From positions 7,768 to 25,457 of the forward strand of contig CAJTPP010000034.1 in NCBI GenBank assembly GCA_910578235.1: a stretch of DNA of 17,690 nucleotides. Direction: 5' to 3'. A model generated the notes under the pieces. It made no database searches and was not told the origin of the DNA. It saw only the letters and a program-made list of their open reading frames with translations. Positions 6,672 through 15,052 of this stretch are shown here, piece after piece (within the stretch, counting starts at the first letter, position 1; each line of letters starts with the position of its first letter). A program made the translations under genes and the position numbers. Origin of the DNA: an uncultured Clostridia bacterium. Its GTDB lineage: Bacteria > Bacillota > Clostridia > UBA1381.

Positions 6672-7079
6672 ATGTTTGAAACCGTTTCTGTTATAGGCGG
6701 AGATTTAAGACAGCTTACTCTTGCGCGCCTTCTCAAAAATGAGGGGTATCATGTTTTTTTATACGGCTTTGATAAAAATATTCAGCCTGAAGGTCTTAAA
6801 CAGGAGGAGGATAAAGATTTTGTCCTTTCGGCGGATATTGTTATCCTGCCCGTTCCTGTCACCTTTGACGGCACAACTGTCAATTCACCGTATTCAGATA
6901 ATCCCATGTATGTGGAAGAATTTCTCAAAGGAATAAATCCGTCCGCGATTGTGTTCGGAGGACAAATACAGCCAAATCTGCAAAAAGCGCTGGAAGATAA
7001 TCACATTGCCTACCGTGACTATCTGAAACGCGAGGAACTTTCCATCAAAAATGCCGTCCCTACGGCATTGGCGGTATAG
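6672..7079 (+). CDS. dpaA: Dipicolinate synthase subunit A, 5' part (interrupted by element)
   Basis: Starts at ATG 6672 with AAGGAGG 7 nt upstream. It encodes the N-terminal DpaA domain (MFETVSVIGGDLRQLTLARL, later YLKREELSIKNAVPTA) of the spore-specific enzyme that, with DpaB, makes dipicolinic acid in the mother cell. After VPTA the frame enters the inserted DNA and ends with Leu-Ala-Val-stop at 7079. In intact DpaA the conserved NAVPTAEGA motif continues into an NAD-binding domain. That continuation is found at 15073. Only 132 residues here are genuine DpaA. No function is expected until the element is removed. Confidence 0.9.
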   Translation: MFETVSVIGGDLRQLTLARLLKNEGYHVFLYGFDKNIQPEGLKQEEDKDFVLSADIVILPVPVTFDGTTVNSPYSDNPMYVEEFLKGINPSAIVFGGQIQPNLQKALEDNHIAYRDYLKREELSIKNAVPTALAV

Positions 7080-7083
7080 CTAT
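7056..7083 (+). other. Left att junction (attL)
   Basis: Core GTCCCTACGGCA (7056-7067), then TTGG and the P-type arm CGGTATAGCTAT (7072-7083). The dpaA side supplies the B arm. The TAG that ends the 5' dpaA fragment lies within the P arm. Confidence 0.8.
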
Positions 7084-7097
7084 TAATTTCCGCATAT

Positions 7098-7137
7098 AAA
7101 AAGCGGTATGAGCGTCAATCTGCTTATACCGCTTTTT
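7098..7137. terminator. Bidirectional terminator at the left end of the element
   Basis: Stem AAAAAGCGGTAT / ATACCGCTTTTT (7098-7109 / 7126-7137), with a T-run on the plus strand and an A-tract that gives a U-run on the minus strand. It stops dpaA transcription entering the element and also ends the 7140-9089 gene. Confidence 0.85.
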
Positions 7138-7139
7138 TA

Positions 7140-9089
7140 TCATTGTGAACTATAGCCGCCGCTTAGCGGGATCATTGTTTTCGGACTGTCCCACACAAAA
7201 ATCCTTACTTTATCATACTCAATATCTGACATATTAAAGTGAAACGACTGCGATTGTCCCCGTACAGCTGTCAAACTGTCCTGTTTGACGCTTCTGAGAA
7301 CACCATTCTGATACACACAGCCCAAAATCACCGCGTCATTGATATCGCTTTCTGTCACATTAGTGTATGTGGCATGTATATCGCCGTCTGTATCCGTCAC
7401 AATAAACTCGTCTGTTTCAGCGTCGTCGCCAAGCACAACAAGCCTTAACGAGCGTATCACATTTCCCGTAACAGTAGGAGCGATAATGTCAATATCATAT
7501 ACCCCCTCGGCTATATCCCCAAAATCATCATACAGATCAGAAAAGTTTGATATTTCTATCACATCCTCCACCGGTCTGAAATTCATATTTAAAGGCTTTA
7601 TATTTCCCTCATAATATTCTCCGTCCATCTCATCTGACTTAACAAAAAACTTTTCTCCGTTATAAGTCACATTATATTCAAACGGTATATATGAAATATC
7701 GGGCACAAATGTATCTTCTGTAAATTCCGCCATGACATTAACAGACATCAGATTACCTCCGTTAATCTCAGAAGCTCTGACAAATATCAAATCATCGTCA
7801 ATATCAAACTTTGTCAGCGCGATAATGTCCTCGCCTGTATGTTCACTCGTATACCAGCCGTCATCACGTTTTTCCAGTGTCATATCCTTTTGCGTCGGAT
7901 ATGGATTAAATGTAAAAGTTCCGGTTCCTGAAGCCGTTTTTATATAAAGATGATTGTACAGCGCAATATATGAATTATCATATGCTCCGTACGTTCGGAA
8001 TTCGGTTGTGCCCTCGCAGGTTCCGTTTATCGTCAGACAGCCGTCAAAGTCATTTATTAATATACCTCCGCCTGTAAAGTTATTTACAATACAGTCTATA
8101 AGCAAATGCATGTCAAACGAAGCTCCCTCGTTTACGGTAACATTCACTCCGTCATTCATCACATCAGGCATAAATATTCCTTTTTTTATCTGCAAGTCAC
8201 TGATATGTATTAACGAACATGAATATAAATTCTCCGTCGAAACAGACAATGAAGCATTTTTCTCCCCGCCTGTCATTCCATATACCGCGCCTATTCCGGT
8301 ATTATTTAGCTCTATAGACACTCTGCCTGCGACGGGATAATTATCCGGATTATCCACGGGGAACTGCGGCTCATTGTCAGGATCCAAAAAATTCTCGCCG
8401 TTATAATAACCTTCCGCCGCGCCGCAGGAATAAACGCTGCCAATATACATACCTGATATATCATTAACCGTAATATCAACATCCTTATCAAAGCTGCCGT
8501 TTATGCTTCCCGCATAAATATTGCCAAATGATGACTCCCTGCCTTTTACAATAATCCGGCTGTGCGGACCGGAAGCAATATCAGAAAAGCCGGGCATACC
8601 GCCGCCTGCCAGATGTATTGTTCTTGCGCTCTTATGGTATGACACATTATTCATAATCATAGTATATCCATTCGCGCATACCACCGGTCTGTACGCGTTT
8701 GCAAAGGATAATACTATATTTTCAAACGTAACATTACCCCCGAGCACCATACCGCCCGTTCTGACACTCAAACAAGGTCTGTGACCAATTCCCGGAGCGG
8801 CCGCTATTGTAACATTTTTTGTCACCTCAAACGGATCATTTCCGTTTAAGACATTTATAAACGCTCCTCCTCCAAGAATATAAATAGTCCCTCCATCAGC
8901 CACAGCGTTAAAAGCATCCTCAAACAAGTTATACGGCGATGCGGCTGTTCCGTCTCCCGCATGATTAAAATTCCCCTGCACAAATTCCGTGTATACCACA
9001 TCAGGAGCCTGCGCGCTTACATTTATACTAAACACAGGAAAAAGAATCGCCATGCTTAACATCAGCGCAATAATATAATTTCTTTTCAT
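7140..9089 (-). CDS. Secreted beta-helix-like protein of unknown function
   Basis: I chose the ATG at 9089 (649 residues) because AAAGGTGG sits 8 nt upstream; a TTG nine codons earlier has no SD. Residues 1-26 form a signal peptide (MKRNYIIALMLSMAILFPVF, then SINVSA with cleavage before Gln-Ala). A GDGTAASPYN / DAFNAVADGGTIYI segment follows, then runs of short beta-strand repeats rich in Asn and Gly (NNVSYH, FENIVLSF), like pectate-lyase-type parallel beta-helices. The C-terminal 60 residues (ILGCVYQNGVLRSV...VRIFVWDSPKTMIPLSG) match a short beta-sandwich tail common on secreted Clostridia proteins. I see no LPXTG, SLH or catalytic motif. A surface or polysaccharide-related role is only a guess. 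Confidence 0.8.
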   Translation of the reverse strand: MKRNYIIALMLSMAILFPVFSINVSAQAPDVVYTEFVQGNFNHAGDGTAASPYNLFEDAFNAVADGGTIYILGGGAFINVLNGNDPFEVTKNVTIAAAPGIGHRPCLSVRTGGMVLGGNVTFENIVLSFANAYRPVVCANGYTMIMNNVSYHKSARTIHLAGGGMPGFSDIASGPHSRIIVKGRESSFGNIYAGSINGSFDKDVDITVNDISGMYIGSVYSCGAAEGYYNGENFLDPDNEPQFPVDNPDNYPVAGRVSIELNNTGIGAVYGMTGGEKNASLSVSTENLYSCSLIHISDLQIKKGIFMPDVMNDGVNVTVNEGASFDMHLLIDCIVNNFTGGGILINDFDGCLTINGTCEGTTEFRTYGAYDNSYIALYNHLYIKTASGTGTFTFNPYPTQKDMTLEKRDDGWYTSEHTGEDIIALTKFDIDDDLIFVRASEINGGNLMSVNVMAEFTEDTFVPDISYIPFEYNVTYNGEKFFVKSDEMDGEYYEGNIKPLNMNFRPVEDVIEISNFSDLYDDFGDIAEGVYDIDIIAPTVTGNVIRSLRLVVLGDDAETDEFIVTDTDGDIHATYTNVTESDINDAVILGCVYQNGVLRSVKQDSLTAVRGQSQSFHFNMSDIEYDKVRIFVWDSPKTMIPLSGGYSSQ

Positions 9090-9121
9090 AATACTATCCA
9101 CCTTTATATTTTTCAAATAAT

Positions 9122-9150
9122 ATTATATACAAAAAAATGTATTTTGTCTA
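9122..9150 (-). promoter_or_regulatory. Promoter of the secreted protein gene
   Basis: TAGACA (9150-9145), 17-bp spacer, TATAAT (9127-9122) on the minus strand, about 30 bp before the ATG at 9089. Confidence 0.75.
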
Positions 9151-9218
9151 CTTAAAAATAAATATAAAAAATAAATTGAAATTATCTTTTCATCAGAGTA
9201 GATTTTTTTAGCATAAAA

Positions 9219-9227
9219 TGATATAAT
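9219..9227 (+). promoter_or_regulatory. Extended -10 promoter of the YitT gene
   Basis: TGATATAAT fits an extended -10 element. No good -35 is present. It lies 35 bp before the chosen start codon. Confidence 0.5.
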
Positions 9228-9262
9228 TATATAAATGCATATTAATTATGAAAGGAATATAT

Positions 9263-10180
9263 ATGAAGCGATTATTTAAAGACTACATTTTTCCATACCT
9301 TATGATAACCATAGGCGCTGGACTCGCCGCCTTTGCGATTGAGGAATTTCTTATTCCGTCAACTATTCTTGACGGAGGTATTACAGGAATAAGTATGATT
9401 TTAGACAAAATTACGCCGCTGCAAATGAGTGTTTTTATAATTATGCTAAACCTTCCTTTCCTTATAATAGGTTTCAAACAACTGGGCAGAGCATTTTTTA
9501 TACGCGGCATTTACGGCATGATTTTATTCTCGGTTCTGCTTGAAATATTCCATGAATTTGCCAATGTGACTGAAACGGAACTGCTGGCTGTTGTCTTCGG
9601 CGGTATTCTGCTGGGAGCCGGTGTAGGGCTGGTGCTCCGCTACGGAGGCTGTCTTGACGGCACTGAAATCATAGCGCTTCTTATAAGTAAAAAGACCTCG
9701 TTTTCTATAGGACAAATTATTCTCGGCGCAAATATAATAATTTATATGGCTGCCGGTATTTTATTCGGCTGGGACAGAGCAATGTACAGTCTGCTTACAT
9801 ACTTTATCACTTTTAAGGTCATAGACGTTGTTGAACAGGGTATGGAGCAGGCAAAGGCTATTATGATTATAACGGACGACGGAGAATACATGGCAAATGA
9901 AATCTACCAAAAGCTTGGCCGAACCTGCACAAAGCTTGAAGGCTCCGGTTTTCTGAGCGGAACAAAGGATGTTCTATACTGCGTTGTGACGCGAATGGAA
10001 ATATCAGAATTAAAAAATATTGTTCATTCAAGCGATAAATCCGCGTTTGTTACAGTTTCGGACATTTCGGAAATAATCGGGCATCACATAAAAAGGAACG
10101 ACATATCAATTAAAGAGAATACTAATTCTGATGTATGTAATTCTATTGATACTGATACCGAAGATATTATATCAATTTGA
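9263..10180 (+). CDS. YitT family membrane protein with DUF2179 domain
   Basis: I chose the ATG at 9263 (305 residues) because AAAGGA lies 7 nt before it; an in-frame ATG at 9248 overlaps that SD. The first about 190 residues contain five or six hydrophobic segments, with family motifs FLIPSTILDGGITGISM and GLVLRYGGCLDGTEI. The last about 110 residues are the cytosolic DUF2179 domain (LEGSGFLSGTKDVLYCVVTR). The family is widespread in Firmicutes; its substrate is not established. The C-terminal tail after about residue 275 is unusually acidic and Ser/Thr-rich. It is the only plus-strand gene inside the element. Confidence 0.93.
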   Translation: MKRLFKDYIFPYLMITIGAGLAAFAIEEFLIPSTILDGGITGISMILDKITPLQMSVFIIMLNLPFLIIGFKQLGRAFFIRGIYGMILFSVLLEIFHEFANVTETELLAVVFGGILLGAGVGLVLRYGGCLDGTEIIALLISKKTSFSIGQIILGANIIIYMAAGILFGWDRAMYSLLTYFITFKVIDVVEQGMEQAKAIMIITDDGEYMANEIYQKLGRTCTKLEGSGFLSGTKDVLYCVVTRMEISELKNIVHSSDKSAFVTVSDISEIIGHHIKRNDISIKENTNSDVCNSIDTDTEDIISI

Positions 10181-10186
10181 AAACAC

Positions 10187-10220
10187 AAACCCCGACACAT
10201 AAAGTATCGGGGTTTATTTT
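10187..10220. terminator. Bidirectional terminator between YitT and the DUF6809-like gene
   Basis: Stem AAACCCCGA / TCGGGGTTT (10187-10195 / 10207-10215), followed by ATTTTTC on the plus strand, between two convergent genes. Confidence 0.85.
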
Positions 10221-10234
10221 TCTAAGCACAATTA

Positions 10235-10507
10235 TTACTTGATGTTCTCCTCAAGCGATTTAAGCGCAACGACAAGACCTTTCTTGAAACCATTCTCAAA
10301 ACATTGAATATTCATTCTTTCAAATTCCTTGTCATAATACAAAACAAACTTATCGAGAATTTCAATATTCTCTTCTGAAAGCCTTTTGCACAGACAGCGA
10401 TAATACTGTCCCGCCTGATTTTTTGCTTTCATATATCTTTTGTCTTTACTCATAATCCGGCTTGACGGCCTACCTGAATGTCTGTACATACTCTCAATTA
10501 CATTCAT
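10235..10507 (-). CDS. DUF6809-like small protein, intact copy
   Basis: 90 residues, ATG at 10507 with GGGAGGG 7 nt upstream. It begins MNVIESMYRHSGRPSSRIMS and ends FENGFKKGLVVALKSLEENI. It is colinear with the broken gene at 4812-5072: the MN-hydrophobic-E start with Tyr at position 8, a Lys-Asn near 33, and GFK-x-G followed by a hydrophobic stretch near the C-terminus. It is mostly helical with no signal peptide or membrane segment. The function is unknown to me. Like its relative it is preceded by the structured leader RNA, so the RNA-gene pairing occurs at two separate loci. Confidence 0.85.
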   Translation of the reverse strand: MNVIESMYRHSGRPSSRIMSKDKRYMKAKNQAGQYYRCLCKRLSEENIEILDKFVLYYDKEFERMNIQCFENGFKKGLVVALKSLEENIK

Positions 10508-10533
10508 AACTATACCCTCCCTTCACATTTTTC

Positions 10534-10715
10534 GCGCATTAAAAAATGCGCCGCTCAACTATAAGCAACGCATAAAAATGCATTGCTCCTTTTTGCTGCG
10601 ACACAAAACTTAATTTTCATATATGCACTAAATGTATACGAAAAATAGAGCATGCATTTTTTACAAAATAAAAACGTATACAATAGCGCTAAAAATATTA
10701 AGTTTTATGTCGCAA
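10534..10715 (-). ncRNA. Structured leader RNA, copy 4
   Basis: On the minus strand a 17-bp basal helix joins 10713-10697 and 10614-10598 (GCGACATAAAACTTAAT with ATTAAGTTTTGTGTCGC, one G-U pair). The apical segment AAAATGCATGCTC (about 10659-10647) pairs with GAGCA-A-TGCATTTT (10587-10574), with a single bulge as in copy 2. The terminator hairpin ATGCGTTGCT / AGCGGCGCAT (10573-10564 / 10555-10546) is followed by six T residues. A competing ATGCAT / ATGCGT hairpin and the GCGCAT / ATGCGC hairpin are both present, then the SD. Confidence 0.78.
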
Positions 10716-10719
10716 AAAC

Positions 10720-10748
10720 AGTATATCATAAAACTTCACCGTTGTCCA
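10720..10748 (-). promoter_or_regulatory. Promoter of RNA copy 4
   Basis: TGGACA (10748-10743), 17-bp spacer, TATACT (10725-10720) on the minus strand. As in the other three copies, the predicted start falls at the base of the first helix. Confidence 0.75.
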
Positions 10749-10766
10749 CAATTTTTTACAGCATAT

Positions 10767-10795
10767 AAAAAGCGGACAAATTTTGTCCGCTTTTT
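10767..10795 (-). terminator. Terminator of feoB
   Basis: Near-perfect inverted repeat AAAAAGCGGACAAA / TTTTGTCCGCTTTTT abutting the feoB stop codon. It works by sequence in either direction and lies 19 bp upstream of the RNA copy 4 promoter -35. Confidence 0.88.
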
Positions 10796-10796
10796 G

Positions 10797-13154
10797 TTAT
10801 CCCAAGCCTATAAGCATACCTATCAGTCTCACTGCGAAAGCGCAAACCCACGCAACCGCGCACTGCCCGACTACAACGCCCGCCGCCCATTTCACGCCAA
10901 GCTCACGCTTTATAGAGGCCACAGCCGCGATACAAGGCGTATACATCAGACAAAACACAAGCAGCGACACAGCCGACAGCGGAGTCACTGTTCCAAGCAA
11001 ATTACCCGTACCTCCGAACAGCACAGACAAAGTCGAAACAACGCTTTCCTTTGCCATAAAACCCGCAATGAGCGAGGTGGAAATTCTCCAGTCGCCAAAT
11101 CCGAGTGGAGTAAATACCGGCGCTATAAGTCCCGCTATTGAAGCCAAAATACTCGTAGATGAATCTGTTACGAGATCAAGACGGAAATCAAAGCTTTCCA
11201 GAAACCATATAACTATTGTCGCTATAAATATAACAGTAAACGCTCTCTGTAAAAAATCCTTAGCTTTATCCCACAAAAGACGAGCCACATTTTTTGCTCC
11301 CGGCATACGGTAATTCGGAAGCTCCATGACAAACGGTACCGCCTCGCCCTTGAAAAACAGTCCCTTTGAAATTAAAGCTGTAATTATTCCCGCGGCTATA
11401 CCCGCAAAATACAAACATACCATAACCAGCGCGCCGTGTCCGGGAAAAAATGCGGCCGTAAAAAATCCGTAAATAGGAAGCTTCGCGCTACAGCTCATAA
11501 ACGGCGTAAGCATAATAGTCATTTTTCGGTCACGCTCGGACGGAAGCGTCCTGCTTGCCATAACCCCCGGCACCGTACATCCAAAGCCTATAAGCATAGG
11601 CACAATACTTCTGCCAGACAAGCCTATTTTACGAAGCAATTTATCCATTACAAACGCCACTCTGGCCATATATCCGCTATCCTCAAGCATGGAAAGAAAG
11701 AAAAACAACGTCACTATAATAGGCACAAAACTCAGAACGCTCCCGACGCCGTTAAATATTCCGTCAATCACAAGCGAATGTATAACACTGTTTACATTCA
11801 TTGCAGTCAGCATATTGTCCGCCATAACCGTAATATAATTTATTCCTGTTTCCAAAGCTCCCTGAAGCCATGCCCCGATAACATTAAATGTCAGATAAAA
11901 TACCAGCGCCATAATCAGTACAAAAGCCGGTATTGCCGTATATTTACCCGTAAGAAATTTATCAAGCCGTCTGCTCCTCATGTGTTCCTTGCTTTCATTC
12001 GGCTTTATCACTGTACTGCCGCATACCTTATGTATAAAAGAAAATCTCATGTCCGCTATGGCGGCCGCTCTGTCAAGACCTCTTTCCTCCTCCATTTGAC
12101 TTATGATACGCTCCAGCATCTCTTTTTTACTATCTGAAAGCCCGAGAGCGTCAAGCACTCTCTCATCACCCTCAACCAGCTTGCTCGCCGCAAAGCGCAA
12201 AGGTATATCCGCCGCCTTAGCGTTATCTTCAATCAGGTGCATTATTCCGTGCAGACATCTGTGCACCGCTCCTTTATGCGTGCGCTTATCACAGAAATCA
12301 GTTCTGCCCGGCTTCTCCTGATACTGCGCCACATGCAGCGCATGCCGCACAAGCTCCTCCACACCCTCATTCTTCGCCGCAGACACAGGCACTACCGGTA
12401 TACCAAGCATGGCCTCCATCTCATTTATATTCACCGATCCGCCGTTGCCGCGCACCTCATCCATCATATTAAGCGCCAGCACCATAGGCACATCAAGCTC
12501 CATAAGCTGCATCGTAAGATACAAATTACGCTCGATATTTGTAGCGTCCACAATATTAATAATACCGGCAGGTTTTTCGTCAAGAATGAACCGCCGCGAA
12601 ACAATTTCCTCCTTGCTGTAAGGCGAAAGTGAATAAATTCCGGGCAGATCAGTAACCATTGTATTCTGATATCCCTTAATTCCTCCGCTTTTTCTGTCCA
12701 CTGTCACACCCGGGAAATTGCCCACATGCTGATTTGAGCCTGTAAGCTGATTAAACAAAGTTGTTTTGCCGCAGTTCTGATTTCCGGCAAGCGCAAATGT
12801 CAGCACAGTTCCTTTTGGAAGAGGATTTTCATCCTCTTTCACATGATATCGTCCGCCCTCGCCCAGTCCCGGATGCTCGCGCCGTTTTCTCGGTTCCGAA
12901 ACATTTTCACGTTTTACTTCTTTAGTCCTCTTTACCGGAGCAACTTCTATCTTTTCCGCGTCAGCAAGACGCAGAGTAAGTTCATACCCGTGAATACATA
13001 CCTCCATCGGATCACCCATAGGCGCGTATTTCATCAGCATAACTTCTGCGTCGGGAATAACCCCCATATCAAGCAAATGCTGACGCAACGCGCCCTCTCC
13101 GCCGACCGTCAGTATTAACGCCGTTTCTCCTATTTTCAGTTCCTTTAACGTCAT
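10797..13154 (-). CDS. feoB: Ferrous iron transporter FeoB with N-terminal FeoA domain
   Basis: I start at the ATG at 13154 (785 residues, MTLKELKIGE, the usual FeoA start); an ATG ten codons upstream has a weaker context. Residues 1-72 are a FeoA SH3-like domain. A charged linker of about 40 residues follows, then the FeoB G domain: G1 GNQNCGKT (124-131), G3 DLPG (169-172), G4 NMMD (229-232), G5 VSAAK. The membrane part has the gate motifs GFGCTVPGVMASR and FMSCSAKLPIY, and FMAKESVVSTL near the C-terminus. It imports Fe2+ across the inner membrane. It follows the recombinase gene by 76 bp on the same strand without a terminator. An imperfect palindrome at about 13173-13194 (TTCGATGAT.../...GATTATGAA) could be an iron-regulator site, but this is weak. 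Confidence 0.97.
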   Translation of the reverse strand: MTLKELKIGETALILTVGGEGALRQHLLDMGVIPDAEVMLMKYAPMGDPMEVCIHGYELTLRLADAEKIEVAPVKRTKEVKRENVSEPRKRREHPGLGEGGRYHVKEDENPLPKGTVLTFALAGNQNCGKTTLFNQLTGSNQHVGNFPGVTVDRKSGGIKGYQNTMVTDLPGIYSLSPYSKEEIVSRRFILDEKPAGIINIVDATNIERNLYLTMQLMELDVPMVLALNMMDEVRGNGGSVNINEMEAMLGIPVVPVSAAKNEGVEELVRHALHVAQYQEKPGRTDFCDKRTHKGAVHRCLHGIMHLIEDNAKAADIPLRFAASKLVEGDERVLDALGLSDSKKEMLERIISQMEEERGLDRAAAIADMRFSFIHKVCGSTVIKPNESKEHMRSRRLDKFLTGKYTAIPAFVLIMALVFYLTFNVIGAWLQGALETGINYITVMADNMLTAMNVNSVIHSLVIDGIFNGVGSVLSFVPIIVTLFFFLSMLEDSGYMARVAFVMDKLLRKIGLSGRSIVPMLIGFGCTVPGVMASRTLPSERDRKMTIMLTPFMSCSAKLPIYGFFTAAFFPGHGALVMVCLYFAGIAAGIITALISKGLFFKGEAVPFVMELPNYRMPGAKNVARLLWDKAKDFLQRAFTVIFIATIVIWFLESFDFRLDLVTDSSTSILASIAGLIAPVFTPLGFGDWRISTSLIAGFMAKESVVSTLSVLFGGTGNLLGTVTPLSAVSLLVFCLMYTPCIAAVASIKRELGVKWAAGVVVGQCAVAWVCAFAVRLIGMLIGLG

Positions 13155-13230
13155 AGCTTCCTGTCCCCCGATTTTATATTTCATAATCGTTTATCATCGA
13201 ATTACATAATTTTATATTTCAATTTTAACA

Positions 13231-15012
13231 TTACTTAATGTTTGTGTCAAGGCAATGCGGCGTATCACTCACAATACTACATCTGTCAATACGCGTGGTA
13301 TAGTTATCCTTGTATCCGTGAGTCGAATATATGATATTAAAAGCAAAATCAACATATTTCAGCTTTAATGTGAGCGCATCTTTATTGACTGTAATCCTGT
13401 CAAGAATTTCTCCGTACACACTTTCTGAATATACCGAACGATTTAGTATAATATCACGCACCTCCCTCATATCGCTGATACGCTTTTGCGCGTCAGCATA
13501 TGCCTGACCGCGCTTTTCCAGTCTCATATCAAGCGCGGTCAGCTCCGAGTCATAACGCTCTTTAAGCCACTCCATTTCAACCGCGCTGATCTTGCCCTCA
13601 AAATATCCGTCCAGCATATTCAGCTTCTTTAACTTTACTTCCTCTATCTGCTTTTTCAGAACATCAACCGCACTGTCACCATAGTTTCCGCATAACTCCA
13701 GCCCTGCCATTACTTCTTCTGCCGCGTTTTGGGCTACATCATACAGCTGTCCCGTCACAAATCGCATACATTCAAGCAATGATTTATTGTTCACCATGCG
13801 CATATCGCAACCTGTGATATTGCCTTTTTGATCTGTTTTTCTTCTGCCGTGTCTGATATGATTGACACAGCCCCATGTTATATATACACCGCTTTTCTTA
13901 ACGCTTCTCCGCACAGTGAATATACCGCCGCATTCTCCGCATATGATCTTCCCCGAGCACCAATAACGGTTAGAATATTTTTTCCCGCTCTCCCTATACG
14001 CGCTCCTTTTTTTCAACTCCGCCTGCGCTCTCTCCCATATATCGCGGTTAACAATCGCCGTATGATGATTAGGTATAAATATTTTTTCACCGTCGTTTAC
14101 TGTCTTTTTATGAGTAATGTAGTCTTTTGTTATATATTTTTTTTGCAGTAAATCTCCTACATACTTTTCATTACGCAGTATCCTTAAAATCATTGCGCTG
14201 CTCCAATAGTCGCTTTTTCTCTCGGGAGGGCTGATATTTTCCTCATATAACTCGCGCGCAATAACACGTGTCCCTTTGCCCTCGTCAGCATACTTGTGGA
14301 AAATACATCTTACCACCTCTGCCTCGGTATCATTCACTGTCAATGCGCCATCCTTTACATTATAGCCAAACAGACTGTTATTACCAAAAACAACGCCGTT
14401 TTCCATGGCTCTTTTTTGTCCCCATTTTACGCGCTCGGAAATTTTTCTGCTTTCCTCCTGGGCAACCGATGCCATTATAGACAGGCGGAACTCACCGTCA
14501 TTATCGCGCGTGTCTATATTGTCGTTGATAAAAAGTACTCCCACATCATATTCTCTCAGCATACGCGTATAATTCAGCGCATCTACTGTATTACGTGCGA
14601 AACGGCTTACTTCCTTTGTAAGTATAAGATCAACCCTCCCCTCCTTGCACCTCTCTATCATACGATTAAAGCCCTCGCGTTTTTTAGTCTGCGTGCCCGT
14701 CACTCCCTCGTCAAAAAACACGCCTGCATATTCCCATTCGTCATGAGCTTTTATGTATTCCTCAAAATACTCACGCTGATTTATCAGAGAGTTTATCTGG
14801 TCCTCTTTATCTGTGGAAACTCTCGCATACGCCGCCACTTTAAGCGTCATAATTATCACCATATGACGGAACTGTTCCTCGGTAATCATACCGCGCTTAT
14901 AAATGTCCTTTATCATTCCGCGTCTTATACATATCTTAAGTCTTGTTCTTTGATTTAATGTAAATTTAATCATAAAATCACCCAACATATACTTATTCAC
15001 ACCTGAAAACAT
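13231..15012 (-). CDS. Large serine recombinase of the dpaA-intervening element
   Basis: 593 residues if started at ATG 15012. Catalytic resolvase domain about 57-205, with the nucleophile Ser66 in AAYARVSTDKEDQ, the KEVSRFARN motif (133-141) and MASVAQEES. The recombinase DNA-binding domain (FGYNVKDG to about 330) follows. A zinc-ribbon candidate has C358, C361, C382 and C402. A coiled coil at about 445-520 is the type that controls integration versus excision. The start is uncertain: Met codons at 14988, 14973 and 14850 are alternatives. The last would begin MTLKVAAYARVST. The gene sits 60 bp from the right att core and reads inward, as in sigK-intervening elements. Confidence 0.93.
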   Translation of the reverse strand: MFSGVNKYMLGDFMIKFTLNQRTRLKICIRRGMIKDIYKRGMITEEQFRHMVIIMTLKVAAYARVSTDKEDQINSLINQREYFEEYIKAHDEWEYAGVFFDEGVTGTQTKKREGFNRMIERCKEGRVDLILTKEVSRFARNTVDALNYTRMLREYDVGVLFINDNIDTRDNDGEFRLSIMASVAQEESRKISERVKWGQKRAMENGVVFGNNSLFGYNVKDGALTVNDTEAEVVRCIFHKYADEGKGTRVIARELYEENISPPERKSDYWSSAMILRILRNEKYVGDLLQKKYITKDYITHKKTVNDGEKIFIPNHHTAIVNRDIWERAQAELKKRSAYRESGKKYSNRYWCSGKIICGECGGIFTVRRSVKKSGVYITWGCVNHIRHGRRKTDQKGNITGCDMRMVNNKSLLECMRFVTGQLYDVAQNAAEEVMAGLELCGNYGDSAVDVLKKQIEEVKLKKLNMLDGYFEGKISAVEMEWLKERYDSELTALDMRLEKRGQAYADAQKRISDMREVRDIILNRSVYSESVYGEILDRITVNKDALTLKLKYVDFAFNIIYSTHGYKDNYTTRIDRCSIVSDTPHCLDTNIK

Positions 15013-15052
15013 TTATTATAAACAATAATATGAATATCAGATAATATATTTG

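Noticed and set aside
11436..12137. 233-residue plus-strand frame opposite feoB
   Set aside because: It is rich in His, Lys and Arg, which is typical of an antisense shadow, and lies wholly within the well-supported feoB.
13173..13194. Fur-type box upstream of feoB
   Set aside because: The palindrome is imperfect and lies in AT-rich DNA. It is not strong enough to list as a site.
14296..14958. 220-residue plus-strand frame opposite the recombinase
   Set aside because: Antisense shadow of the recombinase catalytic domain. It has no SD and an unnatural composition.
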